Shown here in pieces: positions 10,363 to 19,034 of a stretch of 33,077 nucleotides of DNA. The position numbers and the translations under genes were made by a program. The DNA is taken from the NCBI GenBank assembly GCA_019635485.1, contig JAHBZL010000051.1, positions 1 through 33,077 on the forward strand. Reading direction: 5' to 3'. The notes under the pieces are model-generated. The model had not been told where the DNA came from. It ran no database searches and was given only the letters and a program-made list of their open reading frames with translations. The first letter of the stretch is position 1. Each line of letters starts with the position of its first letter. Origin of the DNA: Piscinibacter sp. (GTDB taxonomy: Bacteria > Pseudomonadota > Gammaproteobacteria > Burkholderiales > Burkholderiaceae_C).

Positions 10363-10853
10363 CCGAAGATCTCCAGCAGGGGCAGCTCGTAGCGCTGCTT
10401 GATCTGCGCGGCCAGCGCCGCCGCGTCGGGGCAGTCCAGCGCGTGCACCAGGATGCCGTGGCCGCCCTCCTCGACCACGCACGACACCGTGCCCGGCGTC
10501 ATCGTGATCACGGTGGCCAGCAGGCTGATCGCGACCGGGTCGTGCAACGCCAGCGGCACGCTGACCCAGGCGGGCTGCGGCCGCGCCCGCGGGTCCAGCA
10601 CCAGCCGCGCGACGGTCAGGTTGGCCACCACGATGTCCCACAGCACCAGGCCGGCAAAGCGCAGCACCGCCGCCGGGCGGTGCAGCCGCGTGCCGCGGGT
10701 CAGCAGGCCGTGCAGCAGGCGCGGCAGCAGCAGCCCGAGCAGCAGGGCCCCGAGCAGCGCCAGCGGCTCCAGGCTGCGCTGCAGCAGCAGCCAGGTCGCA
10801 CCGATCAGCACCGAAAGCACCGGGTGCGCGAACCAGCCGGGGCGCGGCGTCAT
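10359..10853 (-). CDS. mnhE: Mrp/Mnh cation-proton antiporter subunit E
   Basis: 164 residues. Two N-terminal membrane segments (~8-45) precede FAGLVLWDIVVANLTVARLV and the conserved block SLLATVITMTPGTVSCVVEE, diagnostic of MrpE/MnhE. The C-terminal ~40 residues form a cytoplasmic domain. It overlaps mnhD at its start and mnhF at its end by ATGA. Like subunits F and G, it is a small accessory subunit. Confidence 0.93.
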   Translation of the reverse strand: MTPRPGWFAHPVLSVLIGATWLLLQRSLEPLALLGALLLGLLLPRLLHGLLTRGTRLHRPAAVLRFAGLVLWDIVVANLTVARLVLDPRARPQPAWVSVPLALHDPVAISLLATVITMTPGTVSCVVEEGGHGILVHALDCPDAAALAAQIKQRYELPLLEIFG

Positions 10854-12436
10854 CGGGTCCCTCCCGTCGGCGCGCGGTAGGGCCGCGCGGTGCGCGCCGC
10901 CGCCCCGCCCTGCTCGCCGAGCACCGCGTCGGCGTACGCGGCGCGGTCGAGCAGTTGCGCGGCGGCCGCTGCGGTGTAGCGCTGCAGCGGCGCGGCGAAG
11001 GCGCTCATCGCGATGCCGCCGGCCAGCAGCGCCAGCGTCGCGCCGACGAGCCGCGGGCTGGCCCCGGCGCGGACGGCGCCGGGTTCGCTGCGCACATGCC
11101 AGAACAGGATGCTGCCGGCGCGGGCCAGGCCGACCAGGGTCAGGAAGCCGACCCCGAGCACCACGCTCCAGACGGCGACGACGCCCGGGTGCGGCAGCGC
11201 CGCCTCGAGGATCATCAGCTTGCCGATGAACCCGGGCAGCGGCGGCAGGCCGGCCAGCGCGGCGGCGGCCAGCAGCAGCAGCGTGCCCAGCAGTGCCGGC
11301 TGCGCGACGGGCGAGGCCGGCTCGAGCCGGTCGGCCACCTCGCCGCGCTGTGCCGCGACCAGTTCGGCGAGCAGGAACATGCCGGCGATCACCAGCGTGC
11401 TGTTGGCCATGTAGAACAGGCCGGCCGACCAGGCCGCCGCATCGAACAGGCCGAGCGCGGCGAGCACGGTGCCGACCGAGGCCACCGTCAACCAGGCGAT
11501 CAGGCGCGGCAGCGTGCCGGCGGCCAGCGCACCCAGCACGCCGACCACCGAGGTGCCCAGCGCCAGCGGCAGCAGCAGCGGCTGCGCGGCCAGCGCCGAC
11601 GCGCCGGCGGCGTCGCCGAACACCACGCCGTGCACGCGCACGATCGCGTAGACGCCGACCTTGGTCATGATCGCGAACAGCGCCGCCACCGGTGCGCTGG
11701 CCGCCGCATAGGTGGCCGGCAGCCACATCGCCAGCGGCAGCAGCGCCGCCTTGAAGCCGAACACCACCAGCAGCAGCAGCGCGGCCGCCTGCAGCAGCGC
11801 GGCCTCGGGCGCAGCGACCAGCGGCACGCGCAGCGCGAGGTCGGCCAGGTTCAGCGTACCGGTCTGCGCATACAGCAGCGCGACGCCGACCAGGAACAGC
11901 GACGAGGCGACCAGGTTCAGCACCACGTAGTGCAGCCCGACCCGCAGCCGCTCGCGGCCCAGGCCGTGCAGCATCAGCACGTAGCTCGCGATCAGCAGCA
12001 CCTCGAAGAACACGAACAGGTTGAACAGGTCGCCGGTGACGAAGGCGCCTGCCAACCCCATCAGCTGGAACTGGAACAGCGCGTGGAAGTGCCGGCCGTG
12101 GCTGTCCCAGCCGCCGCCGGCGTACACCAGCACCGGCAGCGCCACGCAGGAGGTCAGCAGCAGCATCAGCGCCGCCAGCCGGTCGACGACCAGCACGATG
12201 CCGAACGGCGCCGGCCACTCGCCGACGCGGTAGACCTGCAGCCCGCCGGCATCGGCCTGCACGGCCAGCGTGGCCGCCAGCAGCAGCCCGAGCGCCGTCG
12301 ACGCGAGCGCGATGCCCCGCACCAGCGGACGGCGCGTGCTGTCGTCGCCGAGCAGCAACAGCAGCATCGCGGTCGCGGCCGGCAGCAGCACCGGCAGCAC
12401 CGGGCCGTGCAGTTCGAGCAGCATCGCCAGGTTCAC
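10850..12436 (-). CDS. mnhD: Mrp/Mnh cation-proton antiporter subunit D
   Basis: 528 residues with about 14 membrane helices. It is an antiporter-type subunit homologous to NADH dehydrogenase NuoM/NuoN. Motifs are NLFVFFEVLLIASYVLML with the conserved Glu of helix 5, and FGFKAALLPLAMWLPATY with the conserved Lys. GTG 12436 is preferred over ATG 12424: GGAG lies at good spacing, and the GTG overlaps the mnhC stop (GTGA), matching the other junctions of this operon. Subunit D probably carries a proton or cation path. Confidence 0.93.
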   Translation of the reverse strand: MNLAMLLELHGPVLPVLLPAATAMLLLLLGDDSTRRPLVRGIALASTALGLLLAATLAVQADAGGLQVYRVGEWPAPFGIVLVVDRLAALMLLLTSCVALPVLVYAGGGWDSHGRHFHALFQFQLMGLAGAFVTGDLFNLFVFFEVLLIASYVLMLHGLGRERLRVGLHYVVLNLVASSLFLVGVALLYAQTGTLNLADLALRVPLVAAPEAALLQAAALLLLVVFGFKAALLPLAMWLPATYAAASAPVAALFAIMTKVGVYAIVRVHGVVFGDAAGASALAAQPLLLPLALGTSVVGVLGALAAGTLPRLIAWLTVASVGTVLAALGLFDAAAWSAGLFYMANSTLVIAGMFLLAELVAAQRGEVADRLEPASPVAQPALLGTLLLLAAAALAGLPPLPGFIGKLMILEAALPHPGVVAVWSVVLGVGFLTLVGLARAGSILFWHVRSEPGAVRAGASPRLVGATLALLAGGIAMSAFAAPLQRYTAAAAAQLLDRAAYADAVLGEQGGAAARTARPYRAPTGGTR

Positions 12437-12783
12437 CGCCGCACTCCGGGCTCGTGCTGCCCGTCGACCTGGTCGCTGCCGCAGGCGTCGCGGCCGCGCA
12501 GCGCCAGCTCGATCACGAAGCCGGTCGTCGCGAAGCCGATCACGATCGCCGTCAGCACCAGCGCCTGCGGCAGCGGGTCGGCGACCGCGCCGGCGCGGCC
12601 GAGCACCGGCGCCGCATCGGTCCACAGCCGGCCCATCGCGAAGATGAAGACGTTGACCGCGTAGCCGAGCAGCGACAGCCCGAGCACCACCGGGAAGCTG
12701 CGCCCGCGCAGCAGCAGGTAGATGCCGCAGGCCGTGACCCAGCCGATGCCGGTGGCGACCAGGAATTCCATCGACAGCGTCAT
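12433..12783 (-). CDS. mnhC: Mrp/Mnh cation-proton antiporter subunit C
   Basis: 116 residues, three membrane helices, homologous to NuoK. Motifs are FLVATGIGWVTACGIYLLLR, VVLGLSLLGYAVNVFIFAMG and DPLPQALVLTAIVIGFATTG. ATG 12783 overlaps the mnhA stop by ATGA and has GGAG at 8 bases; an internal ATG at 12771 is the alternative. The C-terminal ~15 residues are polar and not conserved. Confidence 0.92.
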   Translation of the reverse strand: MTLSMEFLVATGIGWVTACGIYLLLRGRSFPVVLGLSLLGYAVNVFIFAMGRLWTDAAPVLGRAGAVADPLPQALVLTAIVIGFATTGFVIELALRGRDACGSDQVDGQHEPGVRR

Positions 12784-15596
12784 GCCGGGCGCTCCTTGCT
12801 CGCGGCGCCGAGCGCCGAGAGCATCAGCAGGGTCGCGCCGACCACGGTGACGTAGACACCGAGGTCGAACAGCGCCGCGCTGGCCAGCGGCAGTTCGCCC
12901 AGCAACGGCAGCGCCGGGTGGCCGTGCGCGCTGGTCAGGAACGGCCGGCCGAGGACGAAGGCGCCGAGCCCGGTCAGCCCGGCGATCGCCAGCCCGCTGC
13001 CGATCCAGCGCGTGTAGCGCGTGCCGCCGCTGGCGTGCAGGGCCGCCTCGGTGCGTGACTGGCCGGCCGCCATGTACTGCAGCACCAGCGCGACCGCGGT
13101 CACCAGGCCGGCGATGAAGCCGCCACCCGGCAGGTTGTGGCCACGGAAGAAGATGTAGACGGCGGCCACCAGGGCCAGCGGCAGCACCAGGCGCGCCGCG
13201 ACCTGCAGCATCAGCGGCTGCCGCTCGAAGCTCCAGGCCCGGCCCTCGGTGTCGGCGCCGGGGCGGGCCACGCGCCAGCCGTCCAGCAGCGCGAGCACGC
13301 CGACCGCGGCGATGCCCAGCACGGTGATCTCGCCGAAGGTGTCGTAGCCGCGGAAGTCGACCAGGATCACGTTGACCGCGTTGGTGCCGCCGCCGCCGGG
13401 CACCGACTGCTCGAGGAAGTACCAGGCGATCGAGTCGTGGTCGCGCGTCAGCACCAGCCAGGTGAGCCAGGCGATGCCGGCGCCGCCGCCGAGCGCGAGC
13501 AGCGCGTCGCGCGTGCGCCGCGCCGGGCTCGATTCGCGCGGCGTCGTCTGCGGCAGCAGCGCCAGGCCCATCAGCAGCAGCACGGTCGAGACCACCTCCA
13601 CCGAGAGCTGCGTCAGCGCCAGGTCCGGTGCCGAGAAGGCAAGGAAGGTCAGCGCTGTCACCAGCCCGACCACGCCGACCAGCACCACCGCCTGGAAGCG
13701 CTGGTGGTGCGTCCAGACCAGCACGCCGCCGGCGGCCAGCAGCAGCGCCCACAGCGCCAGCGCGAGCGGCGTGGCGGGCAGCAGCGCGCGTTCGCCGCCG
13801 CCCAGCGGCTGCGGCTGCGCGAGCAGCGGCCAGGCCGCCACCAGCACCGCGCTGCCGACCATCAGCGCCGCGTAGCGCTGCAGCGAGCCGTTCTCCAGCC
13901 GCTGCGTGAGGCGCCCGGCCAGCCCGAACAGGCCGTCGATCGCGTGCGTGAACAGCAGCCGGCCGGTCCAGCCCTTCGGGTGGTGCAGGTGCAGGTTGTA
14001 GTGGCGCTGCAGTGCGAAGTACATCGCCACGCCCAGCAACAGCGCGACGGCGCTCATCAGCAGCGGCGCGTTGAACCCGTGCCAGATCGCGAGGTGGTAC
14101 TCGGGCGGCGGCGCGCCCAGCACGGCCGTGGCCGCCACGTGCACCAGCGGGCCGAAGGTCAGCGCCGGCGCAATGCCGACGATCACGCACAGCGCCACCA
14201 GCAGCGCGACCGGCGCCTTCATCAGCAGCGGCGGCTCGTGCGGATGCGGGTTCGGCAGGTTCTTCGGCTCGCCGTGGAAGAACACGTCGTGGATGAAGCG
14301 CAGCGAATAGGCCACCGAGCAGATGCCGCCGAAGGTGGCCGCGAGCGGCACCATCACACCCCAGGCGAGGCCGTGCTGCGCGTCGACCGCCTCGGCGAAG
14401 AACATCTCCTTGGACAGGAAGCCGTTGGCCAGCGGCACGCCGGCCATCGACGCGGCCGCGACCATCGCGAGCGTGCCGGTCCACGGCATCAGCTTCATCA
14501 GGCCGGCGAGCTGGCGCATGTCGCGCGTGCCCGTCTCGTGGTCGATGATGCCGGCGGCCATGAACAGCGAGGCCTTGAAGGTCGCGTGGTTGAGGATGTG
14601 GAACACCGCCGCCACCGCCGACAGCGGCGAGGCCAGCCCGATCAGGAAGGTGATCAGTCCGAGGTGGCTGATGGTCGAGTACGCGAGCAGGCCCTTCAGG
14701 TCGTGCTTGAAGACCGCGACGTAGGCGGCGAACGCCATCGTCGCCAGCCCGACCGGCGCGACGATGGCGGCGAACAGCTCGCCGCCGAGCACCGGGTACA
14801 GGCGCGCGAGCAGGAACAGCCCGGCCTTGACCATCGTCGCCGAGTGCAGGTAGGCCGAGACCGGCGTCGGCGCGGCCATCGCCTCGGGCAGCCAGAAGTG
14901 GAACGGCCACTGCGCGCTCTTCGTGAAGCAGCCGACCAGCACCAGCCCGAGCGCGAGCGGGAACAGCGCGTGCGAGCGCACCTGCTCGCCGCGCTCGAAC
15001 AGCACCGAGAGCTCGTAGCTGCCGCCGATCTGCCCGATCAGCACGATGCCGGCCAGCATCACCAGCCCGCCGCCGCCGGTGACCGCCAGCGCCATGCGCG
15101 CGCCGGCACGCGCCTCGGCCTTGTGGCCCCAGTAGCCGACCAGCAGGAACGACGAGACGCTGGTCAGCTCCCAGAACACCACCAGCAGCAGCAGGTTGTC
15201 CGACAGCACGATGCCCAGCATCGCCGCCATGAACAGCATCAGCAGCGTGTAGAACTTGCCGGCCGGGTCGCGCTCGCCCAGGTACCAGGCGGCGTACAGG
15301 ATGATCAGCAGCCCGATGCCGGTGATCAGCAGCGCGAACAGCAGCGCCAGCCCGTCGAGCCGGAAGTTCGCGTTCAGGCCGATCGCCGGCACCCAGGGCG
15401 TCTGCGAGAGCAGCACCTGCCCGTCGAACACGGCGCCGGCGCCGGCCAGCAGCAGGGCGAGCGACGCGCCCGTCACGCCGGCCGCCAGCCAGGCCGTCAG
15501 CGCACGCCGCCCGCGCGACTCGACGCGGCCGGCCGCGAAGCACAGCACGGTGCCGGCGAGCAGCGGCAGCAGGACGACCAGGGGCAGCGGAATCAT
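12780..15596 (-). CDS. mnhA: Mrp/Mnh cation-proton antiporter subunit A, fused A/B (PhaAB type)
   Basis: 938 residues with more than 20 membrane helices. Residues ~1-480 are NuoL-like, with Glu143 in LLVVFWELTSVSSFLLVGYW and Lys226 in GCFTKSAQWPFHFWLPEA, the conserved acid-base pair of the ion path. The C-terminal part contains MrpB-like YIFFRGHNLPGGGFIAGL and no separate mnhB follows, so A and B are fused as in PhaAB-type antiporters. Internal ATG 15596 is chosen because the protein then begins directly with a membrane helix. It heads the operon and is divergent from fumarase. A TAGAAT hexamer lies 29 bases upstream. Confidence 0.95.
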   Translation of the reverse strand: MIPLPLVVLLPLLAGTVLCFAAGRVESRGRRALTAWLAAGVTGASLALLLAGAGAVFDGQVLLSQTPWVPAIGLNANFRLDGLALLFALLITGIGLLIILYAAWYLGERDPAGKFYTLLMLFMAAMLGIVLSDNLLLLVVFWELTSVSSFLLVGYWGHKAEARAGARMALAVTGGGGLVMLAGIVLIGQIGGSYELSVLFERGEQVRSHALFPLALGLVLVGCFTKSAQWPFHFWLPEAMAAPTPVSAYLHSATMVKAGLFLLARLYPVLGGELFAAIVAPVGLATMAFAAYVAVFKHDLKGLLAYSTISHLGLITFLIGLASPLSAVAAVFHILNHATFKASLFMAAGIIDHETGTRDMRQLAGLMKLMPWTGTLAMVAAASMAGVPLANGFLSKEMFFAEAVDAQHGLAWGVMVPLAATFGGICSVAYSLRFIHDVFFHGEPKNLPNPHPHEPPLLMKAPVALLVALCVIVGIAPALTFGPLVHVAATAVLGAPPPEYHLAIWHGFNAPLLMSAVALLLGVAMYFALQRHYNLHLHHPKGWTGRLLFTHAIDGLFGLAGRLTQRLENGSLQRYAALMVGSAVLVAAWPLLAQPQPLGGGERALLPATPLALALWALLLAAGGVLVWTHHQRFQAVVLVGVVGLVTALTFLAFSAPDLALTQLSVEVVSTVLLLMGLALLPQTTPRESSPARRTRDALLALGGGAGIAWLTWLVLTRDHDSIAWYFLEQSVPGGGGTNAVNVILVDFRGYDTFGEITVLGIAAVGVLALLDGWRVARPGADTEGRAWSFERQPLMLQVAARLVLPLALVAAVYIFFRGHNLPGGGFIAGLVTAVALVLQYMAAGQSRTEAALHASGGTRYTRWIGSGLAIAGLTGLGAFVLGRPFLTSAHGHPALPLLGELPLASAALFDLGVYVTVVGATLLMLSALGAASKERPA

Positions 15597-15625
15597 TCGA
15601 AGACGGGGTCCGGCAGGGCCGGCCG

Positions 15626-15631
15626 ATTCTA
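15626..15631 (-). promoter_or_regulatory. Candidate -10 element for the mnh operon (TAGAAT)
   Basis: On the minus strand TAGAAT lies 29 bases before the mnhA ATG. It is a 5 of 6 match to the -10 consensus and occurs in the same CCTAGAATC context as the queG element at 25429-25434. The -35 is unclear. The leader between it and mnhA is GC-rich with no evident Shine-Dalgarno. Confidence 0.35.
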
Positions 15632-15723
15632 GGAAGGCCTCCGCGCCAAGCGCACAGAAGACCTGCGCGCTGACGGACATGCCGCCGATGCTTGACAGAT
15701 CAGCCCCATGTCAGCCCGCTCGC

Positions 15724-15729
15724 TACACT
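15724..15729 (+). promoter_or_regulatory. Candidate -10 element for fumarase (TACACT)
   Basis: TACACT lies 32 bases before ATG 15762. A perfect TTGACA occurs at 15692-15697, but the spacing of 26 bases is too long for a standard sigma-70 promoter. I therefore propose only the -10. Confidence 0.3.
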
Positions 15730-15761
15730 TTCGGCCAGCCTCCCTTGCCCTGGACTGCGCC

Positions 15762-17288
15762 ATGACCACCACGATCCGCCATGCCGACCTCGTCGAGAGC
15801 GTCGCCGCCGCCCTGCAGTACATCAGCTACTACCACCCGGCCGACTACATCGCGCACCTCGCACGCGCCTACGCGGGCGAGCAGAGCCTGGCCGCGAAGG
15901 ACGCGATCGCGCAGATCCTCACCAACTCGAAGATGTGCGCCGAGGGCCGCCGGCCGATCTGCCAGGACACCGGCATCGTCAACGTGTTCCTGAAGATCGG
16001 CATGGACGTGCGCTTCGAGGGCTTCCCCGGCTCGATCGAGGACGCGATCAACGAGGGCGTGCGCCGCGGCTACAACGACCCGGACAACAAGCTGCGCGCC
16101 TCGATCGTCGCGGACCCGCACTTCGAACGCAAGAACACCAAGGACAACACCCCCGCCGTCGTGCACATGACGGTGGTGCCCGGGAGCACCGTCGACGTGC
16201 AGGTCGCGGCCAAGGGCGGCGGCAGCGAGAACAAGAGCAAGTTCGTGATGCTCAACCCGAGCGACAGCCTCGTGGATTGGGTGCTCAAGACCGTGCCGAC
16301 GATGGGCGCGGGCTGGTGCCCGCCCGGCATGCTGGGCATCGGCATCGGCGGCACGGCCGAGAAGGCGGTGCTGATGGCCAAGGAATCGCTGATGGATCCG
16401 ATCGACATGTTCGAGCTGAAGCAGCGCGGGCCGCAGAACAAGACCGAGGAACTGCGCATCGAGCTGTGCGACAAGATCAACGCGCTGGGCATCGGCGCGC
16501 AGGGCCTGGGCGGCCTGACGACGGTGCTGGACGTGAAGATCGCGATGTACCCGACGCATGCGGCCAGCAAGCCGGTCGCCATGATCCCGAACTGCGCCGC
16601 GACGCGCCACGCGCACTTCGTGCTCGACGGTTCGGGCCCGGCCTACCTCGAGCCGCCGAGCCTGGACCTGTGGCCGGACGTGCACTGGGCGCCGGACTAC
16701 AACAAGTCGAAGAAGGTCGACCTGAACACGCTCACCAAGGAGCAGGTCGCGAGCTGGAAGCCGGGCGACACGCTGCTGCTGTCTGGAAAGATGCTGACGG
16801 GGCGCGACGCGGCCCACAAGCGCATCCAGGACATGCTGGCCAAGGGCGAGAAGCTGCCGGTGGACTTCACCAACCGCGTCATCTACTACGTCGGCCCGGT
16901 CGACCCGGTGCGCGACGAGGTGGTCGGCCCGGCCGGCCCGACGACGGCCACGCGCATGGACAAGTTCACCGACATGATGCTGGCCCAGACCGGCCTGATC
17001 GCGATGATCGGCAAGGCCGAGCGCGGGCCGGTCGCGATCGAATCGATCCGCCAGCACCAGAGCGCCTACCTGATGGCGGTGGGCGGTGCGGCGTATCTCG
17101 TGGCCAAGGCGATCAAGGGCGCCAAGGTGCTGGGCTTCGGCGACCTCGGCATGGAGGCGATCTACGAGTTCGACGTGCAGGACATGCCGGTGACTGTCGC
17201 GGTCGATGCGTCGGGCACCAGCGTGCACCAGACCGGGCCGAAGGAGTGGCAGGCGAAGATCGGCAAGATCCCGGTCGCTGCGGCGTGA
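15762..17288 (+). CDS. fumA: Class I fumarate hydratase (iron-sulfur)
   Basis: 508 residues, a single-chain class I fumarase that interconverts fumarate and malate in the TCA cycle. Three conserved cysteines can ligate the [4Fe-4S] cluster: Cys67 in RPICQDTG, Cys186 in GAGWCPPGMLGIGIGGTAEK and Cys278 in IPNCAATRH. The N-terminal alpha-type and C-terminal beta-type domains (from ~residue 345) are both intact. ATG 15762 is preferred over ATG 15708 because family similarity begins at MTTTIRHADLVESVA. Symbol fumA is used for the class, not to claim orthology to one E. coli isoenzyme. No Shine-Dalgarno is obvious. Confidence 0.95.
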   Translation: MTTTIRHADLVESVAAALQYISYYHPADYIAHLARAYAGEQSLAAKDAIAQILTNSKMCAEGRRPICQDTGIVNVFLKIGMDVRFEGFPGSIEDAINEGVRRGYNDPDNKLRASIVADPHFERKNTKDNTPAVVHMTVVPGSTVDVQVAAKGGGSENKSKFVMLNPSDSLVDWVLKTVPTMGAGWCPPGMLGIGIGGTAEKAVLMAKESLMDPIDMFELKQRGPQNKTEELRIELCDKINALGIGAQGLGGLTTVLDVKIAMYPTHAASKPVAMIPNCAATRHAHFVLDGSGPAYLEPPSLDLWPDVHWAPDYNKSKKVDLNTLTKEQVASWKPGDTLLLSGKMLTGRDAAHKRIQDMLAKGEKLPVDFTNRVIYYVGPVDPVRDEVVGPAGPTTATRMDKFTDMMLAQTGLIAMIGKAERGPVAIESIRQHQSAYLMAVGGAAYLVAKAIKGAKVLGFGDLGMEAIYEFDVQDMPVTVAVDASGTSVHQTGPKEWQAKIGKIPVAAA

Positions 17289-17302
17289 GCCCGCGTGCGG
17301 GG

Positions 17303-17308
17303 TAGCAT
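17303..17308 (+). promoter_or_regulatory. Candidate -10 element for the MscS-like gene (TAGCAT)
   Basis: TAGCAT matches the -10 consensus at 4 of 6 positions and ends exactly 6 bases before GTG 17315, placing the expected start of transcription on the start codon. No Shine-Dalgarno precedes the GTG. It lies 15 bases past the fumarase stop. Confidence 0.4.
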
Positions 17309-17314
17309 AGGCCG

Positions 17315-18136
17315 GTGGAGAACTTCACCAGCGCGCTCGATCGCGCCGCGACGGCGGTGGTCGAACGGCTCGTCGCCCACCTGCCCGACCTGCTGGCCGC
17401 CGTCGCGCTGCTGCTGATCGGCTGGCTGCTGGCCCGGCTGCTGCGCGCCGTGACGCGGCGTGCCGCGGCGCTGCTCGATTCGCTGATCACGCGCGGTACC
17501 GGCCGCAGCGCCTGGCAGGTCGGCCGCTCGGCGAAGGTGCTGGGCACGGTGGTCTACTGGGTCGTGCTGGTGTTCTTCATCGCCGCGGCGACCCGCACGC
17601 TCGGCCTGCAGACCTTCACCGACTGGCTCGCGCGGCTGCTCGACCACCTGCCGACGCTGTTCGCCGGGCTGCTGATCGTCGCGGCCGGCTACCTGTTCTC
17701 CGGCTTCGTAGCCGACCTCGTCAGCGCCGCGGCCAGCGCGCTCGCGCCGCCGCAGCGCGCCGCGCTGGCGCGCATCGCACAGGTCGCGACGCTGCTGGTG
17801 GCGCTGCTGGTCGGTGCGGACCAGATCGGGCTGAAGGTCACCTGGATCGCGATCCTCGCGGCCATCCTGGTGGCCAGCGTGATGATCGGTGTGGCGGTCG
17901 CCGTCAGCCTGGGCGCGCGCGGCTACGTCGCGAACCTGATCGGCGCGCATTACCTGCGCCAGGCGCTGCGGCTGGGCCAGCGCGTGCGCGTGGCCGGCCA
18001 CGAAGGGCGGGTCGTGCACGTCAGCGCGACCTCGATCGAGCTGGAGACCGACGACGGCCGCGTGATGCTGCCCGGGGCGGTCTACCACGACGAGGCGATC
18101 GTGCTGCTGGCGCGGCACGACGCCGGCCTGTCGTGA
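17315..18136 (+). CDS. Small MscS-like membrane protein
   Basis: 273 residues from GTG. About five membrane segments are seen (~24-44, ~72-95, ~110-130, ~150-170, ~178-200), in the style of the conserved-TM-helix repeat found in some mechanosensitive channel proteins. A short beta segment (RLGQRVRVAGHEGRVVHVSATSI read in part, to ~residue 255) resembles the MscS beta domain, followed by DGRVMLPGAVYHDEAIV. The large C-terminal alpha/beta vestibule of E. coli MscS is absent, so channel activity is uncertain. It is followed after 40 bases by two MgtE-family genes. Confidence 0.75.
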   Translation: MENFTSALDRAATAVVERLVAHLPDLLAAVALLLIGWLLARLLRAVTRRAAALLDSLITRGTGRSAWQVGRSAKVLGTVVYWVVLVFFIAAATRTLGLQTFTDWLARLLDHLPTLFAGLLIVAAGYLFSGFVADLVSAAASALAPPQRAALARIAQVATLLVALLVGADQIGLKVTWIAILAAILVASVMIGVAVAVSLGARGYVANLIGAHYLRQALRLGQRVRVAGHEGRVVHVSATSIELETDDGRVMLPGAVYHDEAIVLLARHDAGLS

Positions 18137-18176
18137 GCGCGTCGGCCCGGCGCCGCACGGCGCGGAGGGCTGCGCG

Positions 18177-19034
18177 GTGAACGACGAGCGCGACCAGACG
18201 CTCAGCCTCGCCTTCATGCGCAGCCACCCGCTGCAGGCCGCGCGCGTGCTCGAGGCGCTGCCCGCCGAGCCGGCCGGGGCGCTGTTCGCCCGCGTGCCGG
18301 CACGCATCGGCACGGCCGTGCTGGCCGCGATGCTGCCGCAGGCGGCCGCGCGCTGCCTCGCGACGCTGGACGATGAACGCGTGATGGAACTGCTGTCCGG
18401 CATCGGCACGCCGTCGATGGTCGCGCTGCTGCGCCACCTGCCGCCGGAGCGCCGACGGACACTGGTGGCGGGGCTGCCGACCGCCGCGGCCTTCGCCTCC
18501 AGCCTGCTGCTCGGCTTCGCCGAGGACACGCTGGGCGCCTGGGCCGATCCCGACTGCCTGGCGCTGGATGCCCACCTGCGCTGCGCCGAGGCGCTCGAAC
18601 GTTTCCGCCACGTGCCCTCGCCGCATGCGCTGGCCTTCGTCACGGACGGCGAGCGCCGGCTCGGCGGCGTGGTCGAACTGGTCGCGCTGCTGCAGGCGCC
18701 GCCCGAGGCCACGTTGGCCACGCTGATGCGCCCGCCGGCGGCGCTGCTCGCCGCGCACGCGCCGCTGGTGGGCACGGCCGAGCATCCGGGCTGGGAGCGT
18801 GCCTCGGTGCTGCCGGTGGTCGAGCCGGGGCAGCGCCTGGTCGGCGCGATGACCCGCGACGCCCTGGAGCGGGCCTTGCGCCGCTTCGGCACCGGGCGCG
18901 AAAGCCAGACCCCGGTCACCCTGCCGGGCCTGCTCGCGCAGTCGTACTGGCGCACCTTCTCCGGGCTGCTGGAGAGCGCGCTGACCCTGCTGCCGCGCGT
19001 CGACGCGCTGGCGCGCGAACGTGATGGCCGCTGA
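18177..19034 (+). CDS. Soluble MgtE N-domain/CBS-like protein, paralogue of the adjacent MgtE
   Basis: 285 residues from GTG, with GGAGGG about 8 bases upstream. No membrane helix is seen. Residues ~10-110 resemble the superhelical MgtE N-domain: PLQAARVLEALPAEPAGALF aligns with PHEAARVLEALPADDAAALL of the next gene. Residues ~130-255 look like a degenerate CBS pair (ALAFVTDGERRLGGVVELVA, then VLPVVEPGQRLVGAMTRDAL). In MgtE these cytosolic domains sense Mg2+ and gate the pore, so a regulatory or modulatory partner of the overlapping mgtE is plausible. That function is inference; a decaying duplicate is the alternative. Confidence 0.7.
   Translation: MNDERDQTLSLAFMRSHPLQAARVLEALPAEPAGALFARVPARIGTAVLAAMLPQAAARCLATLDDERVMELLSGIGTPSMVALLRHLPPERRRTLVAGLPTAAAFASSLLLGFAEDTLGAWADPDCLALDAHLRCAEALERFRHVPSPHALAFVTDGERRLGGVVELVALLQAPPEATLATLMRPPAALLAAHAPLVGTAEHPGWERASVLPVVEPGQRLVGAMTRDALERALRRFGTGRESQTPVTLPGLLAQSYWRTFSGLLESALTLLPRVDALARERDGR

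Noticed and set aside
10955-12664. 569-codon open frame antisense to mnhD and mnhC
   Set aside because: Same low-complexity shadow composition; it spans two real genes with operon overlaps.
13137-15632. 831-codon open frame antisense to mnhA
   Set aside because: Composition is dominated by Gln, Arg and His from reversed codons, with no recognisable domain. mnhA on the other strand is a full-length family match.
15692-15729. Consensus TTGACA with TACACT as a complete fumarase promoter
   Set aside because: The spacer is 26 bases, well outside 15-19, so the pair cannot be called a normal sigma-70 promoter. Only the -10-like hexamer is listed.
15723-17228. 501-codon open frame antisense to fumarase
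   Set aside because: His/Asp/Val-rich shadow with no motif; the sense frame has all three cluster cysteines.
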